Below are positions 1 through 9,397 of a DNA stretch of 64,000 nucleotides, piece after piece. The notes under the pieces were generated by a model, which worked only from the letters and a program-made list of their open reading frames with translations, searched no databases and was not told the DNA's origin. Position 1 is the stretch's first letter. Each line of letters starts with the position of its first letter. The stretch comes from an uncultured Erythrobacter sp. Its GTDB lineage: Bacteria; Pseudomonadota; Alphaproteobacteria; Sphingomonadales; Sphingomonadaceae. The position numbers and the translations under genes were made by a program. Where the stretch lies: NCBI GenBank assembly GCA_947499505.1, contig CANMOQ010000001.1:1222037-1286036 (forward strand), in the 5' to 3' direction.

Positions 1-31
1 CAGAAATGCCAAGTTGAGCGAGCCAAAAGGC

Positions 32-1099
32 CTAGCCGCGGCCGATCAGCTCTTGCGCCATACGGTCGGCGACTACGTCTGATGAAACGCCGGTTTCTTC
101 GCTCTTGAACCAAATTTCCTCAAGTCGTTCAGGGATTTGCGCAATCCGCTTACGAACGTCATTGATGTCGCCCGGCGTACCATTGCGGCGCGCGAGATAT
201 TCCAGCGCGACTGAAATAATACCGCCTGCATTGATGACATAATCCGGGGCGTAGAGAATTCCGCGTGTCGCCAGAACTTCGCCGTGCTCTGCCCGGGCCA
301 GCTGATTGTTCGCGCCGCCAGCAACAATGGGCGTATCGAGACGGGCAATGCCCTCTTCATCCAGAATTGCGCCCAGTGCATTGGGGCTGAACACGTCGCA
401 GGATGTGCTCATGATCGCATCGGCGCTCACGGCTTCACCGCCCAATTCGCGCGCCAATTCCGATGCGCGATCAGCGTGAATGTCTGCGAGGGTCAATTTC
501 GCCCCATCTTTCGCGAGCAAGCGCGCAACACCGGCGCCAACGCTGCCCGTGCCCTGCACGGCCACATGTACGCCGTCGACGCTGTCTTTGCCTAGCTTGT
601 GGCGAACGGCGGCTTTGATGCCGTGATAAATGCCCATTGCGGTGAACGGACCGGGATCACCGCCAGCATTGCCCTCGCCCTCTACCGGCAGGCCAGAGAC
701 ATGCGCGGTTTGCCTTGCCACAGCGACCATATCAGCCTCGCTGATGCCGACGTCCTCCGCTGTGACATAGCGGCCGCCGAGTACTTCAACAGCATCGCCG
801 AACGCGGCCAGCATTTCGGGCGTCTTAGTGCGCGCATCATTGGCCAAGATCACCGCTTTGCCGCCGCCCATCGGCAAGCCCGCCATCGCGTTTTTGTAGC
901 TCATGCCGCGGCTGAGGCGCAGTGCATCGCGCAGGCCGTCTTTGGGATTGGGATAATGCCAGAACCGCGTGCCGCCGGCGCCCGGGCCGAGATGCGACGA
1001 ATGCACCGCAATAATCGCGGTCAAACCGCTCTTGCGCTCGTGCACAACCTGCACAAGTTCGTGTTCGTCAAAGTCCGGTTCGGTCCAGAATGCGGTCAT
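32..1099 (-). CDS. Glu/Leu/Phe/Val dehydrogenase (leucine dehydrogenase-like)
   Basis: NAD-dependent oxidative deamination of a branched-chain or related amino acid to its 2-oxo acid in the cytoplasm. The 355-residue protein has the N-terminal dimerisation/substrate domain, with the glycine-rich stretch and catalytic lysine in PMGGGKAV. A Rossmann domain follows with GTGSVGAGVARLL and an acidic residue (LTLAD) at the end of the second strand, which favours NAD over NADP. Length matches leucine dehydrogenases (about 350) rather than the 410-450 residues of classical glutamate dehydrogenases. The ATG is preceded by GGGG about 11 bases upstream. It stands alone, with tRNA-His upstream on the same strand. 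Substrate (Leu, Val or Phe) cannot be told from sequence. Confidence 0.9.
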   Translation of the reverse strand: MTAFWTEPDFDEHELVQVVHERKSGLTAIIAVHSSHLGPGAGGTRFWHYPNPKDGLRDALRLSRGMSYKNAMAGLPMGGGKAVILANDARTKTPEMLAAFGDAVEVLGGRYVTAEDVGISEADMVAVARQTAHVSGLPVEGEGNAGGDPGPFTAMGIYHGIKAAVRHKLGKDSVDGVHVAVQGTGSVGAGVARLLAKDGAKLTLADIHADRASELARELGGEAVSADAIMSTSCDVFSPNALGAILDEEGIARLDTPIVAGGANNQLARAEHGEVLATRGILYAPDYVINAGGIISVALEYLARRNGTPGDINDVRKRIAQIPERLEEIWFKSEETGVSSDVVADRMAQELIGRG

Positions 1100-1177
1100 C
1101 AGCGATCAAGCCCCAGTTCAATTGGCGGTGCGCTTTGCATGACCACGCATCGAAAGGGGGGCATTGAAGGGGGGAAA

Positions 1178-1255
1178 TGGGGCGACCGAGGGAGCTCGAA
1201 TCCCCGACCTCCGGTACCACAAACCGGCGCTCTAACCAACTGAGCTACGATCGCC
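1178..1255 (-). tRNA. tRNA-His (GTG)
   Basis: Read on the minus strand, the cloverleaf has acceptor GCGATCG paired with CGGTCGC, D-arm AGCTCAG, anticodon stem CCGGT/ACCGG with loop TTGTGGT (anticodon GTG), T-loop TTCGAGC and an encoded CCA. An extra G precedes position 1 and the discriminator is C, giving the standard G-1:C73 identity pair of tRNA-His. Confidence 0.95.
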
Positions 1256-1541
1256 ATATGCCCCGTCTCAACGCAACCTAAGTCGCTGCCAAGCCTACGC
1301 AAGGGGGGCGTGTTACGCGTGCTGACGGCCTGGTCAAGGCCGCTTGCGTGCGGAGCGAGCCTGTTGCACAAACACAGACCCGTGTGAAGCGAAAACTGCG
1401 CGGAAATCGCATTTGCGCAAGAATATTTCGCTCCGTTCTTCGGGCCGCGTGGGCGGCGAGCAAATTGGTGGCTCTTTGCGCGAATCTTTGGCCGCTTAAT
1501 TGCGAAGCCTGCACGCGATGTAATCGCGCCTCAACAGCGCC

Positions 1542-1865
1542 CTAATGCTGGACGGTAAGATTGAGGCCAATCGCCCCGATCAAAATCATACCGATAAAGG
1601 CAAATTGCAGCGCGCTGAGGCGTTCATCAAATGCGAAAATGCCGATTATGCTGATCGCCACGATCCCCACGCCAGACCAGATCGCATAGACGATGCCGAC
1701 CGGGATCACTTTCATCGCGGGCGCAAGCATCCAGAAACACGCGGAATAGCAAAGGATGGAGAGCACGCCCCATTGCCATTTCTCAAAGCCATTGGAGAGC
1801 TTGAGCAGGATTGTGCCGCTGACCTCCAGCACGATGGCGATACCAAGAAAGACCCATGCGTTCAT
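1542..1865 (-). CDS. SMR-family small multidrug exporter (EmrE/Qac type)
   Basis: Proton-coupled drug/metabolite antiporter of the inner membrane, acting as an antiparallel dimer. The 107-residue protein has four hydrophobic segments and the family signature EVSGTILLKLSNGF, with the membrane-embedded glutamate at residue 14 exactly as in EmrE. AIWSGVGIV in the third segment also fits the EmrE/Qac branch rather than guanidinium exporters. The start is the ATG of MNAWVF; an upstream in-frame start would add 12 polar residues that the family lacks. It faces away from tRNA-His and follows rpmE after its terminator. Transported substrates are unknown. Confidence 0.88.
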   Translation of the reverse strand: MNAWVFLGIAIVLEVSGTILLKLSNGFEKWQWGVLSILCYSACFWMLAPAMKVIPVGIVYAIWSGVGIVAISIIGIFAFDERLSALQFAFIGMILIGAIGLNLTVQH

Positions 1866-1930
1866 GCACGCTGAGACTAGCGCCGCGCAGGTGATTGGCA
1901 ATGGTGGCTTTCAAGGCACCTTTGGGCAAA

Positions 1931-1959
1931 CAAAAAGGGCGGCCCCGCAGGACCGCCCC
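1931..1959 (-). terminator. Rho-independent terminator of rpmE
   Basis: On the minus strand, GGGCGG and CCGCCC pair across a 10-base loop and are followed directly by TTTTTGTTTG. It lies about 40 bases after the rpmE stop codon. Confidence 0.8.
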
Positions 1960-1997
1960 ATTGATGCGATGTCACCATCGCAAATCTCGCTAAGCGC

Positions 1998-2222
1998 TTA
2001 TTTCTTAAGCGAAAGACCGCCAAAGCGTTTGTTGAACGCAGCAACACGGCCGCCTTCTTGAATTTGCTGCTTACCGCCAGTCCAAGCCGGGTGGCTGGTC
2101 GGGTCAATATCAAGCGCCAGAGTGTCGCCTTCTTTACCCCAAGTGGAGCGTGTTTGAAACTCTGTACCATCGGTCATCTTGACCGTGATCATATGATAAT
2201 CGGGGTGTGTATCGGCCTTCAT
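1998..2222 (-). CDS. rpmE: 50S ribosomal protein L31, zinc-free (C-) form
   Basis: Large-subunit ribosomal protein that bridges to the small subunit head. The 74-residue protein begins [10 protein letters not shown] and carries the typical HPAWTGG motif and C-terminal FNKRFG. It has no cysteines, so it is the form that does not bind zinc. The start was chosen at MKADTHPDY, the conserved L31 N-terminus; the reading frame stays open 31 codons upstream but that part has no L31 similarity. It is the last gene of the minus-strand envelope cluster, about 100 bases after fabZ, and is followed by a clear terminator. Confidence 0.95.
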   Translation of the reverse strand: MKADTHPDYHMITVKMTDGTEFQTRSTWGKEGDTLALDIDPTSHPAWTGGKQQIQEGGRVAAFNKRFGGLSLKK

Positions 2223-2326
2223 GGCGGTATATCCTTCGTAGCTTTCGCCGGTACCGACCGGCTGCGCTGTTGAATTGAGAAGCGGCGCGTTTAGCCGTCT
2301 TCCCGAAAAATGCAAGTGTTATTGGG

Positions 2327-2812
2327 TTAGGCTGGCGGGTCAGCAATCATCGCGGTGAACTCAACCTCGCACGAGGTTTTGCCCTCAACGCTCGCCTTGC
2401 CTTTGAACTTATAGACCCGGCTGCGCTTCTGGAGGAATTCGACATTGAGATCGAGCAAGCACCCCGGCGTCACAGGGGCGCGGAACTTTGCGTTCTCAAT
2501 CCCCATGAAGATCACCAGCTTGCCAGTGCCCGAAAGCTCCAGCGTCTCAATCCCAAGAATTGCCGCCGCCTGAGCCAAAGCTTCAATCTGCAGCACACCC
2601 GGCATGATCGGAGCGCCAGGGAAATGCCCCTGAAAGAACTCCTCATTCATACTCACGGCTTTCACCGCGTGGATGCGCTCGCCCAGATCAATCGTGCGAA
2701 CCCGGTCAACCAGCAGCAATGGATAACGGTGCGGCAGGGCTTTCAGGATCTTGTGGATGTCATAATCCACTAGTCGCTCTGCGCTGGTCGGTGCTTCCGA
2801 ACCCTCACTCAT
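2327..2812 (-). CDS. fabZ: 3-hydroxyacyl-ACP dehydratase FabZ
   Basis: Dehydrates (3R)-hydroxyacyl-ACP to trans-2-enoyl-ACP in fatty acid synthesis. The 161-residue hot-dog fold protein shows the catalytic pair His63 ([11 protein letters not shown]) and Glu77 (LQIEALAQA). In LPS-making proteobacteria fabZ is normally flanked by lpxD and lpxA. Here its neighbours are skp (48 bases upstream) and rpmE, with no lpx gene. That fits a sphingolipid-based outer membrane (inference). Confidence 0.96.
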   Translation of the reverse strand: MSEGSEAPTSAERLVDYDIHKILKALPHRYPLLLVDRVRTIDLGERIHAVKAVSMNEEFFQGHFPGAPIMPGVLQIEALAQAAAILGIETLELSGTGKLVIFMGIENAKFRAPVTPGCLLDLNVEFLQKRSRVYKFKGKASVEGKTSCEVEFTAMIADPPA

Positions 2813-2860
2813 GCCTTGCCCCCTTGCGTTATCAATTGCTGCTGTTCAGCCTAGCTAGGC

Positions 2861-3553
2861 TTAGCGTCCTTCAGGAGCCTGCGCTGCTGGCTGCTGCTGT
2901 TGCTGCTGAGCGGCCTGCGCTTGCTGAATGGCCTGAGCCTGCAGCAGCACTTGCTGAATTTGCTGGAAGACACCAACCGAATTGCGGTTTGGTTGCCATC
3001 CTTGAGGCGGCACGATCGTGACGCTTGGAACCTTTGCGTTGAGCGCAGTGGTTACTTGCTGGCTAATATCAGCCTGAGGCGGCGCGTAGATAATCGCATC
3101 AGGCGATACGATCATTTGAATTGATTGCCCCTGCACCACTTCTTGCAGCGAAGCGGAATATTGCATGAGAATTTGCTCAACAGCATAAACACGCGCACCG
3201 TCGATTTGCGCAGTCAGTGTTTGAATTTCCTGATCAATCGCCTGGATGCGCGTTGTTTGCGTAGCGTTAGCTGCGGCAGCTTGCTCAGCCTCGTCCAGCT
3301 GGTTGTCGTTGTTCGTATCAAGCTGTTGCAGCAGCGTCTGACGCTCTTGATTGCGCGCGCGGCGCGTGTCGATTTGCGACTGATAGGTGGTCGAAATCTG
3401 CTGATAAGCGGTTTGGAACGCGGTGGTGCCGATAACAACACGCGCGGTGTCGACGGTCGCGATGTTACCCTGCACCTGAGCGGTGGCAGGAACAGCAACA
3501 GCTGCCGACAGAGTGAGGCCCGCAATCGCGAGCGACTTAGCAAAGAATTTCAT
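2861..3553 (-). CDS. skp: OmpH/Skp-family periplasmic chaperone
   Basis: Periplasmic holdase that carries unfolded outer-membrane proteins to the BAM complex. The 230-residue protein has a signal peptide (MKFFAKSLAIAGLTLSAAVA, cleavage near PATAQ). A long helical, coiled-coil middle rich in Gln/Arg/Glu follows (about residues 50-120). The C-terminus has an unusual Gln/Ala/Pro-rich tail with a run of glutamines (about 200-225). Its ATG overlaps the bamA stop by one base (TAATG), so the two are translationally coupled. The tail makes it longer than E. coli Skp (161 residues). Confidence 0.9.
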   Translation of the reverse strand: MKFFAKSLAIAGLTLSAAVAVPATAQVQGNIATVDTARVVIGTTAFQTAYQQISTTYQSQIDTRRARNQERQTLLQQLDTNNDNQLDEAEQAAAANATQTTRIQAIDQEIQTLTAQIDGARVYAVEQILMQYSASLQEVVQGQSIQMIVSPDAIIYAPPQADISQQVTTALNAKVPSVTIVPPQGWQPNRNSVGVFQQIQQVLLQAQAIQQAQAAQQQQQQPAAQAPEGR

Positions 3554-6195
3554 TAGAACTGAGTTCCTACGTTGAATGAAAATGTTTTGGTCTCATCGCC
3601 TTCGACACTGCGCAATGCATGCGCAAAATCGATGCGGAATGGTCCAAAGGGTGAATTCCAGTTGACGCCGATGCCGACGGTCACACGAGGTGATGGGGAG
3701 TCGCCCAAGAATACCTCTTCAAAGCCACTACGGAACAGTGTGTTTGGCGTTCCATCAGCTGCCACGGCATCGGATGTGATTGTTCCGTCAGCTTGCTGAA
3801 ATAGCTGCGGGGAGGACACGAGCAGTGGATCAGTGATACCCCACAATGCGCCAACATCAGCAAAAATTGATGGGCGAAGGCCAAGCTCGCGTGCACCAGT
3901 GCCGAGTGGAATTTCAAGCTCAGCTCGGCCCAGATAGAACTTGCGGCCACCAAGAGCGTCATCGCGCGCCTGATCACGGTCAAGAACCGGGTTTCCGTCA
4001 TTATCAAGTGGGCGGCGCAGAATGCGCGGACCAACACCGCGAATATCAAACCCGCGAATTTGCGGTTCGCCCAGGAAGAAACGATCGGTCAGCAAGACAT
4101 CATCGACGCCTACACCCGGACGATCATCCAGCGGAATAATCGATCCACCTTCCGCGCTCAGCGAGAAGATAAAACCGCTACCAATGTTAAAGTACTGTGT
4201 ACCCTTGGCGCGAAGGCGAAGATATTTCACATCCCCGCCCAAACCGGCAAACTCGGTTGTGAAGTTGATATTGGCGCCGCGTGACGGCCGGATCCGGGAG
4301 TTCAACGTGTTATATGCTAGGCTGACACCGAGAATTGAGCTCAATCGTTCGCCTAGCGCGTCGCACAGAAAGCGTCCGGCCAGCTCTGGATCGCAAGTCA
4401 AGTTGCCATCGCCGTTTTGATCGGAAAAGAACTGGTCACCCAGGTTCACATCGTCATAGTTGAGAGTGTAGCTACCGACGAGCGACAGGAATTCCGTCAG
4501 CGGTACGCCGCCGCGCAGTGAAAAGCCTGTAGTCGCCTGCTCAAACGAAGGCGCGCGATTGTTGCGCAGGAAGCTCGGGTTCTCGAAATCACGGCGATAG
4601 ATATCGATGCCGGCCGAGATATTGCGATCGAACACATATGGATCTGAAAAGCTAAGCTGAGCAGAGCGCGAGAAACGCGAGTAATTGAGGCTCAAGCCGA
4701 CAGTTTGGCCGCGCCCTCGGAAGTTCCGCTGACGGATGCTGCCTGAAAGAATGAAGCTCTCAATCGACGAGAAACCAGCGGAGAATTGCAATTCTCCAGT
4801 CGGCTGCTCTTGGACGTTTGCCTCCAGAACAATCCGGTCGGGCTGGCTGCCTTCGACCTGATTGACCTCAAAGTTTTCCTGGAAATAACCCAGCGAAGCG
4901 ATCCGAGCGGTGGTGCGCTGAACGCCGAGCGAATTGAATGCATCACCTTCGCTGATCCGGAATTCGCGGCGGATGACCTTATCCTGGGTCAGCGTGTTAC
5001 CGTTGACATCAACACGCTCAACATAGACGCGGGGCGCCTGGCGCAGGATGAAGTTGATGTTCATCGTAAGATTGTCTTTGTCGCGGTCAAAGCGCGGCTG
5101 AACATCGGCAAAGGCGTATCCGAAGGTACCGGCCAGATCGGACAATTGCTCAACCGTGTCCTCGACCGATTTCGCATCATACCAATCGCCTGACTGCATC
5201 GGCAGGCGGCCTGCCAACGCATCACCATCAAAATCGCGTATCTGGCTTTCAACTTCGACATCGCCGAATTTGTAGCGTTCGCCCTCTTCCACCACATAGG
5301 TGATGATGAAGTCTTCTTTGTCCGGGGTCAGCTCAGCAACGGCTGAGACAACGCGGAAATCGGCATAGCCTTCAGTGAGGTAGAATTGACGCAGCTTCTG
5401 CTGGTCAAAGGCCAGACGGTCAGGGTCATAGCTGGTGTTGGAGCTGAAGAAGCTGGTGAGGCGCGCTTGCTTCGTCACCATTTCGCTGCGCAGCTCACCA
5501 TCGGAAAACTCTTCGTTCCCGATGATGTTGATCTGGCGAACTTTGGACTTTGGTCCTTCGCTGATCTCAAACACGATATCGACGCGGTTTTGCGGCAATT
5601 GAACCATCTTCGGTTCAACCGTGGCGGCAAAGCGGCCTTGGCGTTTGTACAACTCAATGATCCGGGCCACGTCGGCGCGCACTTTCGAGCGTGTGAAAAT
5701 CTGCCGCGGCGCGAGCTTGATCTCAGGGACGATCTTATCGTTCTTGATCCGCTCATTGCCTTCTAGCACGATGCGGTTGATCACCGGGTTTTCCGTCACG
5801 TTGATCACGACATTGCCGCCATCATTGCGGATCGAGAAGTTCGAAAACAGCTCGGTCGCACCCAAATCCTTCAGCGCGGCATCGGCGCCCGCTGTGGTGT
5901 AGGTCTGGCCCACGCGCAGGCGAATATAGCTGAGGATGGTCGTCGGCTCGAGCCGCTCTGAGCCAACCACGCTGATCGAGCGGATTGTATCGGCCGCTGG
6001 TGCGGGCGCTGGAGCTGGTGCCTGCTCGGCTTGCTCCTCTGCCTGCTGCGCAGTTGCGGCATCGCTGGGCTCTGCCTGATCCTGCGCCAAGGCCGCCTGC
6101 GGAAGGCTGACAAGAGCGCTGGTGCACAAAAGTGCAATGGAGAGCCGCCCGGCTGACTTAGCAGACACGGCGTCTGTCTCGCTGCATCGATTCAT
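3553..6195 (-). CDS. bamA: Outer-membrane protein assembly factor BamA
   Basis: Core of the BAM machine: five POTRA domains in the periplasm and an Omp85 beta-barrel that inserts outer-membrane proteins. The 880-residue protein has a signal peptide (hydrophobic stretch ending ALAQ), a short Ala/Gln/Pro-rich linker, POTRA repeats to about residue 440, then a barrel. The barrel holds the lid-loop motif IRGFDIRGVGP and ends in the terminal phenylalanine of VGTQF. An in-frame GTG at 6231 would add 12 residues. I prefer the ATG at 6195, preceded by GACGGGAA, although the gap is about 12 bases. It lies between rseP and skp in the envelope cluster. Confidence 0.95.
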   Translation of the reverse strand: MNRCSETDAVSAKSAGRLSIALLCTSALVSLPQAALAQDQAEPSDAATAQQAEEQAEQAPAPAPAPAADTIRSISVVGSERLEPTTILSYIRLRVGQTYTTAGADAALKDLGATELFSNFSIRNDGGNVVINVTENPVINRIVLEGNERIKNDKIVPEIKLAPRQIFTRSKVRADVARIIELYKRQGRFAATVEPKMVQLPQNRVDIVFEISEGPKSKVRQINIIGNEEFSDGELRSEMVTKQARLTSFFSSNTSYDPDRLAFDQQKLRQFYLTEGYADFRVVSAVAELTPDKEDFIITYVVEEGERYKFGDVEVESQIRDFDGDALAGRLPMQSGDWYDAKSVEDTVEQLSDLAGTFGYAFADVQPRFDRDKDNLTMNINFILRQAPRVYVERVDVNGNTLTQDKVIRREFRISEGDAFNSLGVQRTTARIASLGYFQENFEVNQVEGSQPDRIVLEANVQEQPTGELQFSAGFSSIESFILSGSIRQRNFRGRGQTVGLSLNYSRFSRSAQLSFSDPYVFDRNISAGIDIYRRDFENPSFLRNNRAPSFEQATTGFSLRGGVPLTEFLSLVGSYTLNYDDVNLGDQFFSDQNGDGNLTCDPELAGRFLCDALGERLSSILGVSLAYNTLNSRIRPSRGANINFTTEFAGLGGDVKYLRLRAKGTQYFNIGSGFIFSLSAEGGSIIPLDDRPGVGVDDVLLTDRFFLGEPQIRGFDIRGVGPRILRRPLDNDGNPVLDRDQARDDALGGRKFYLGRAELEIPLGTGARELGLRPSIFADVGALWGITDPLLVSSPQLFQQADGTITSDAVAADGTPNTLFRSGFEEVFLGDSPSPRVTVGIGVNWNSPFGPFRIDFAHALRSVEGDETKTFSFNVGTQF

Positions 6196-6358
6196 TGAGT
6201 AAGTGTTCCCGTCTAACCCGTATCTAATCACGCACGCCTGCCCCGGGGCATGATCCCATCATAGGCTGTTACAGCACAGATTTGCCTGTGCCCGATGCTG
6301 CCTGCGCAATCAAGCGGGGAGACCCGCCAATTGCCGTTCACCGGACCCCTTTCCCCGG

Positions 6359-7492
6359 TTAACTGCCAAATATTGATCCGAAGACCGGCAGCGAAACGAG
6401 GTCGTTCACCGTTACGACCACCATGAAAACCAGCACCAAACCTATCCCGGTGCGATATGCATATTCAGTCGCTCGTGGTCCCACTGGCTTCTTACGAACC
6501 GCTTCCGCAGCATAAAACGCCAGGTGGCCACCATCGAGTGCAGGGATTGGCAAGAAGTTGATGAATGCCAAATTAAGCGAGATCAAAGCGGCGAAGTTCA
6601 CGAATGCGACAAGGCCCAGGCTCAATTGCTCGCCGGAGAATTTGGCAATCTTTACAGGCCCGCCCAGCTCTTTGATCGAGCGGTCGCCGACCAAAATCTG
6701 TTTTATACCGGTCACCATCATTTTGGTAATTTCCCAGCATTGGCTGGCCGCGAGCGGGATGGATTCCAGAATACCAACGTCTTTAAAGACGTATTCGGCC
6801 TCTACCGGAGCAACCCCGATCAGGCCGATTGTGCCTGTGTTGCCGAAATTATCGGTCTGCTCAACGCTGGCGATGGTCACCGGAATATCGATCTGAGCGC
6901 CATCGCGCTCCACACCGATAACAATCGATTTGTTCGGATAAAGCGCGATATTCTCACGGATTTCCTCAAAGTCTGCGATGGCATCGCCGTCAATCTCGAC
7001 GATCAAGTCGCCAACCTCCAGCCCGGCATCGCGCGCAGCGGATTCTTCAGCAAACTCGCCAATCTGACGGGTGTCGACTTCGCTTTCGATCTTGGGCTGG
7101 CCATAGATCGTGAAAAAAGCAGCAAAGATCGCAATCGCCACCAGCAGGTTTGTAACCGGGCCAGCGGCGACAATCAGCGCGCGCTTCCATAGGGCCGCGT
7201 TCTGAAAGCATCCCGGCTCAGCCGGAGCATTGGGATTGGGAACGCTGGCAGGATCCATATCGCCCTTAAACTGAACATAGCCGCCCAAAGGCAGCGCGGA
7301 GAGCTTCCACCGCGTGCCGTGCTTGTCGGTGCGCCCAAACAGCTCTTTGCCAAATCCGACCGAGAATGCTTCTGCCTTAACGCCGAACCAGCGGCCAACC
7401 AGATAGTGCCCCAGCTCATGCACTGTGACGAGCGGCCCCAGCAGCAATATAAAGCCGGCGGCGTACATCCAGATAGGGGGCGATTCAAACAA
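6359..7492 (-). CDS. rseP: Site-2 protease RseP (inner-membrane zinc metalloprotease)
   Basis: Intramembrane protease that cleaves anti-sigma factors and remnant signal peptides. The 377-residue protein has the zinc motif HELGH in the first membrane segment, one PDZ domain in the middle (GLEVGDLIVEIDG) and the second active-site motif NFLPIPALDGGHL near the C-terminus, then a final membrane span. E. coli RseP has two PDZ domains; I see only one clear one. The start is taken as TTG at 7492, with GGAAAG upstream and an 8-base overlap with dxr; a longer frame upstream lies entirely inside dxr. Confidence 0.92.
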   Translation of the reverse strand: MFESPPIWMYAAGFILLLGPLVTVHELGHYLVGRWFGVKAEAFSVGFGKELFGRTDKHGTRWKLSALPLGGYVQFKGDMDPASVPNPNAPAEPGCFQNAALWKRALIVAAGPVTNLLVAIAIFAAFFTIYGQPKIESEVDTRQIGEFAEESAARDAGLEVGDLIVEIDGDAIADFEEIRENIALYPNKSIVIGVERDGAQIDIPVTIASVEQTDNFGNTGTIGLIGVAPVEAEYVFKDVGILESIPLAASQCWEITKMMVTGIKQILVGDRSIKELGGPVKIAKFSGEQLSLGLVAFVNFAALISLNLAFINFLPIPALDGGHLAFYAAEAVRKKPVGPRATEYAYRTGIGLVLVFMVVVTVNDLVSLPVFGSIFGS

Positions 7493-8648
7493 GTTCAGAG
7501 CTTTCCAACAATTCGCGTGTCCGCGCGCGGGCCTCGGCATCGATGCTCAGCACATCATCCAATCCTTGCGGCGCAGGGACGCTATAACGATTTAAGACAT
7601 GCTCGACCATTACGGCAATCCGGGTGAACCCAATCTGACCGGCTAGAAACGCCGCAACCGCGACTTCGTTCGCAGCATTCAGCGTTGCCGGTCCGCCGCC
7701 ACCAGCGTGGATCGCCTCACGCGCCAGCCGAGTGGCCGGGAAACGTGCCTCGTCCGGGGCGAAGAACGTCAGCTCTCCAATACTGGGCAGATCGAGCGGC
7801 TCCATCGGCGTTTCCATCCGTGCAGGATGCGCAAGGCAGGATGCGATTGGCACGCGCATGTCGGACGGGCCAAGCTGCGCCAGGGTTGAGCGGTCTTTGT
7901 ATTCCACCATGGAGTGAACAACGCTCTGTGGGTGCACAACGATCCCGAGGCGGTCGAGCCCGACGGGAAACAGATGGTGCGCCTCGATGAATTCCAGCCC
8001 TTTGTTCATCATCGTCGCGCTGTCGACGCTGATCTTCGCGCCCATATCCCAATTGGGGTGCGCGACGGCCTGCTCTGGCGTTGCCGCATCAAGCTGAGTC
8101 TGCGTCCATTCGCGGAAAGGCCCACCGCTTGCAGTAAGAGTGATGCGCGCAACATCCGCAATGTCATTGCCAGCCAAGCACTGGAAGATCGCATTGTGCT
8201 CGCTGTCAACGGGCAGCAAGGTCGCGCCGTATTTCGCGACCGCTGCCGTCATGACGTCACCAGCGGAAACCAGCGCTTCCTTATTGGCGAGCGCGATTGT
8301 GCCGCCCTGCTCTATCGCTGCCATCGTTGGGGCTAGCCCAGCGCAGCCAACAATCGCCGCCACCGTCAGATCGGCTCCGCGCGCCGCCGCATCGCGCAGC
8401 GCCTGAGCGCCGCCCGCCGCTTCGATCCCGCTATCGCCGAGCGCCGCGCGCAGATCGCCAAGGCAGCCCTCATCGCCGACAACTGCGATCCGCGCGTCAA
8501 ACTCGCGCGCCAGCGCGGCGAGCTCTTGTGCCGAACAATTCGCGGTCAGCGCCTCAACCTGCCAGTCATCGCGGTTGCGCCGGATCAGATCGAGCGTTGA
8601 AGCCCCTACCGAACCCGTTGCACCAAGAATTGTGATCGAGCGGGTCAT
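7485..8648 (-). CDS. dxr: 1-deoxy-D-xylulose 5-phosphate reductoisomerase
   Basis: Second step of the MEP isoprenoid pathway: DXP to MEP with NADPH. The 387-residue protein has the NADPH motif GATGSVGAST at residues 8-17, the metal/substrate motifs PVDSEHNAIFQ and TLTASGGPF, and MMNKGLEFIEAHHLF. The start is the ATG of MTRSITILGATG, seven bases after the cdsA stop. Upstream in-frame codons fall inside cdsA. Its place between cdsA and rseP next to uppS joins isoprenoid supply with undecaprenyl carrier synthesis. Confidence 0.97.
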   Translation of the reverse strand: MTRSITILGATGSVGASTLDLIRRNRDDWQVEALTANCSAQELAALAREFDARIAVVGDEGCLGDLRAALGDSGIEAAGGAQALRDAAARGADLTVAAIVGCAGLAPTMAAIEQGGTIALANKEALVSAGDVMTAAVAKYGATLLPVDSEHNAIFQCLAGNDIADVARITLTASGGPFREWTQTQLDAATPEQAVAHPNWDMGAKISVDSATMMNKGLEFIEAHHLFPVGLDRLGIVVHPQSVVHSMVEYKDRSTLAQLGPSDMRVPIASCLAHPARMETPMEPLDLPSIGELTFFAPDEARFPATRLAREAIHAGGGGPATLNAANEVAVAAFLAGQIGFTRIAVMVEHVLNRYSVPAPQGLDDVLSIDAEARARTRELLESSELV

Positions 8649-8655
8649 CAGCGCA

Positions 8656-9393
8656 TTACCCAAAGAAAATTCGCGTGCACGCGAGCACAAAGAAGACGGC
8701 GATGAAGCCATCGAGCCGGTCAAATACACCGCCATGGCCTGGGATCAGCTTACCAGAATCCTTGGCGCCTGCGCGCCGCTTCATCCAGCTTTCAAAGAAA
8801 TCGCCTGCCTGCGCCAGCACCGCGATCAGCGTCCCAGCAATAAGCGGACTGATCAGATCAGCAGCTCCGAAACCATCAGGTACATCGGGCGCCTGTGACC
8901 CAAAGTGATTTGCCTCCGGGAAGAAATATTGCACGCCAATCGCAACCGCGCTGGCCGCGACGATCCCGCCGCCCAGCCCGGCCCAGGTTTTGGACGGGCT
9001 GATCTTGGGCGCGATCTTGGGCCCGCCGATCGCGCGGCCTGCAAAATAGGCGCCAACATCCACCGCGATTATCGGCAGGATGAAGCCAATGAGCATGAAG
9101 AACGGCACATAGCTTTGCCGCACCTCGACCATGGCGAGCGCCGCGCCGCCGACATAAATCGCGCCAAAGAACAGCCACAACACCTCGGTCAGCGGCGATT
9201 TGGCAAACGCCTTTGCAAGCAAGTTCCATTCCCACAGAACGAGCCCCGCGAGCAGCGCGACAAACGCAATCCAGAACCAGCCGCCCAGCCACAGCGCGAT
9301 GCTGGAGACGCCGACCATCACAACGGCAGAGGCTAGCCGCACCGGCAGGTCTGCGTTCTTGGAAGGCGGCTTGTCCGCCTCTGCCCCCGTCAT
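8656..9393 (-). CDS. cdsA: Phosphatidate cytidylyltransferase
   Basis: Makes CDP-diacylglycerol from phosphatidic acid and CTP, the branch point for all phospholipids; the product feeds the PssA encoded at 16.9-17.7 kb. The 245-residue protein has about eight membrane segments. The C-terminal CDP-DAG synthase signature is present: SPSKTWAGLGGG followed by KRRAGAKDSGKLIPGHGGVFDRLDG. The start is the ATG of MTGAEADKPP, four bases past the uppS stop. Confidence 0.95.
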   Translation of the reverse strand: MTGAEADKPPSKNADLPVRLASAVVMVGVSSIALWLGGWFWIAFVALLAGLVLWEWNLLAKAFAKSPLTEVLWLFFGAIYVGGAALAMVEVRQSYVPFFMLIGFILPIIAVDVGAYFAGRAIGGPKIAPKISPSKTWAGLGGGIVAASAVAIGVQYFFPEANHFGSQAPDVPDGFGAADLISPLIAGTLIAVLAQAGDFFESWMKRRAGAKDSGKLIPGHGGVFDRLDGFIAVFFVLACTRIFFG

Positions 9394-9397
9394 ACCA

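Noticed and set aside
599..1243. Plus-strand frame of 214 codons opposite the amino-acid dehydrogenase
   Set aside because: It is antisense to a clear enzyme gene and runs through tRNA-His; a shadow of high-GC codon use.
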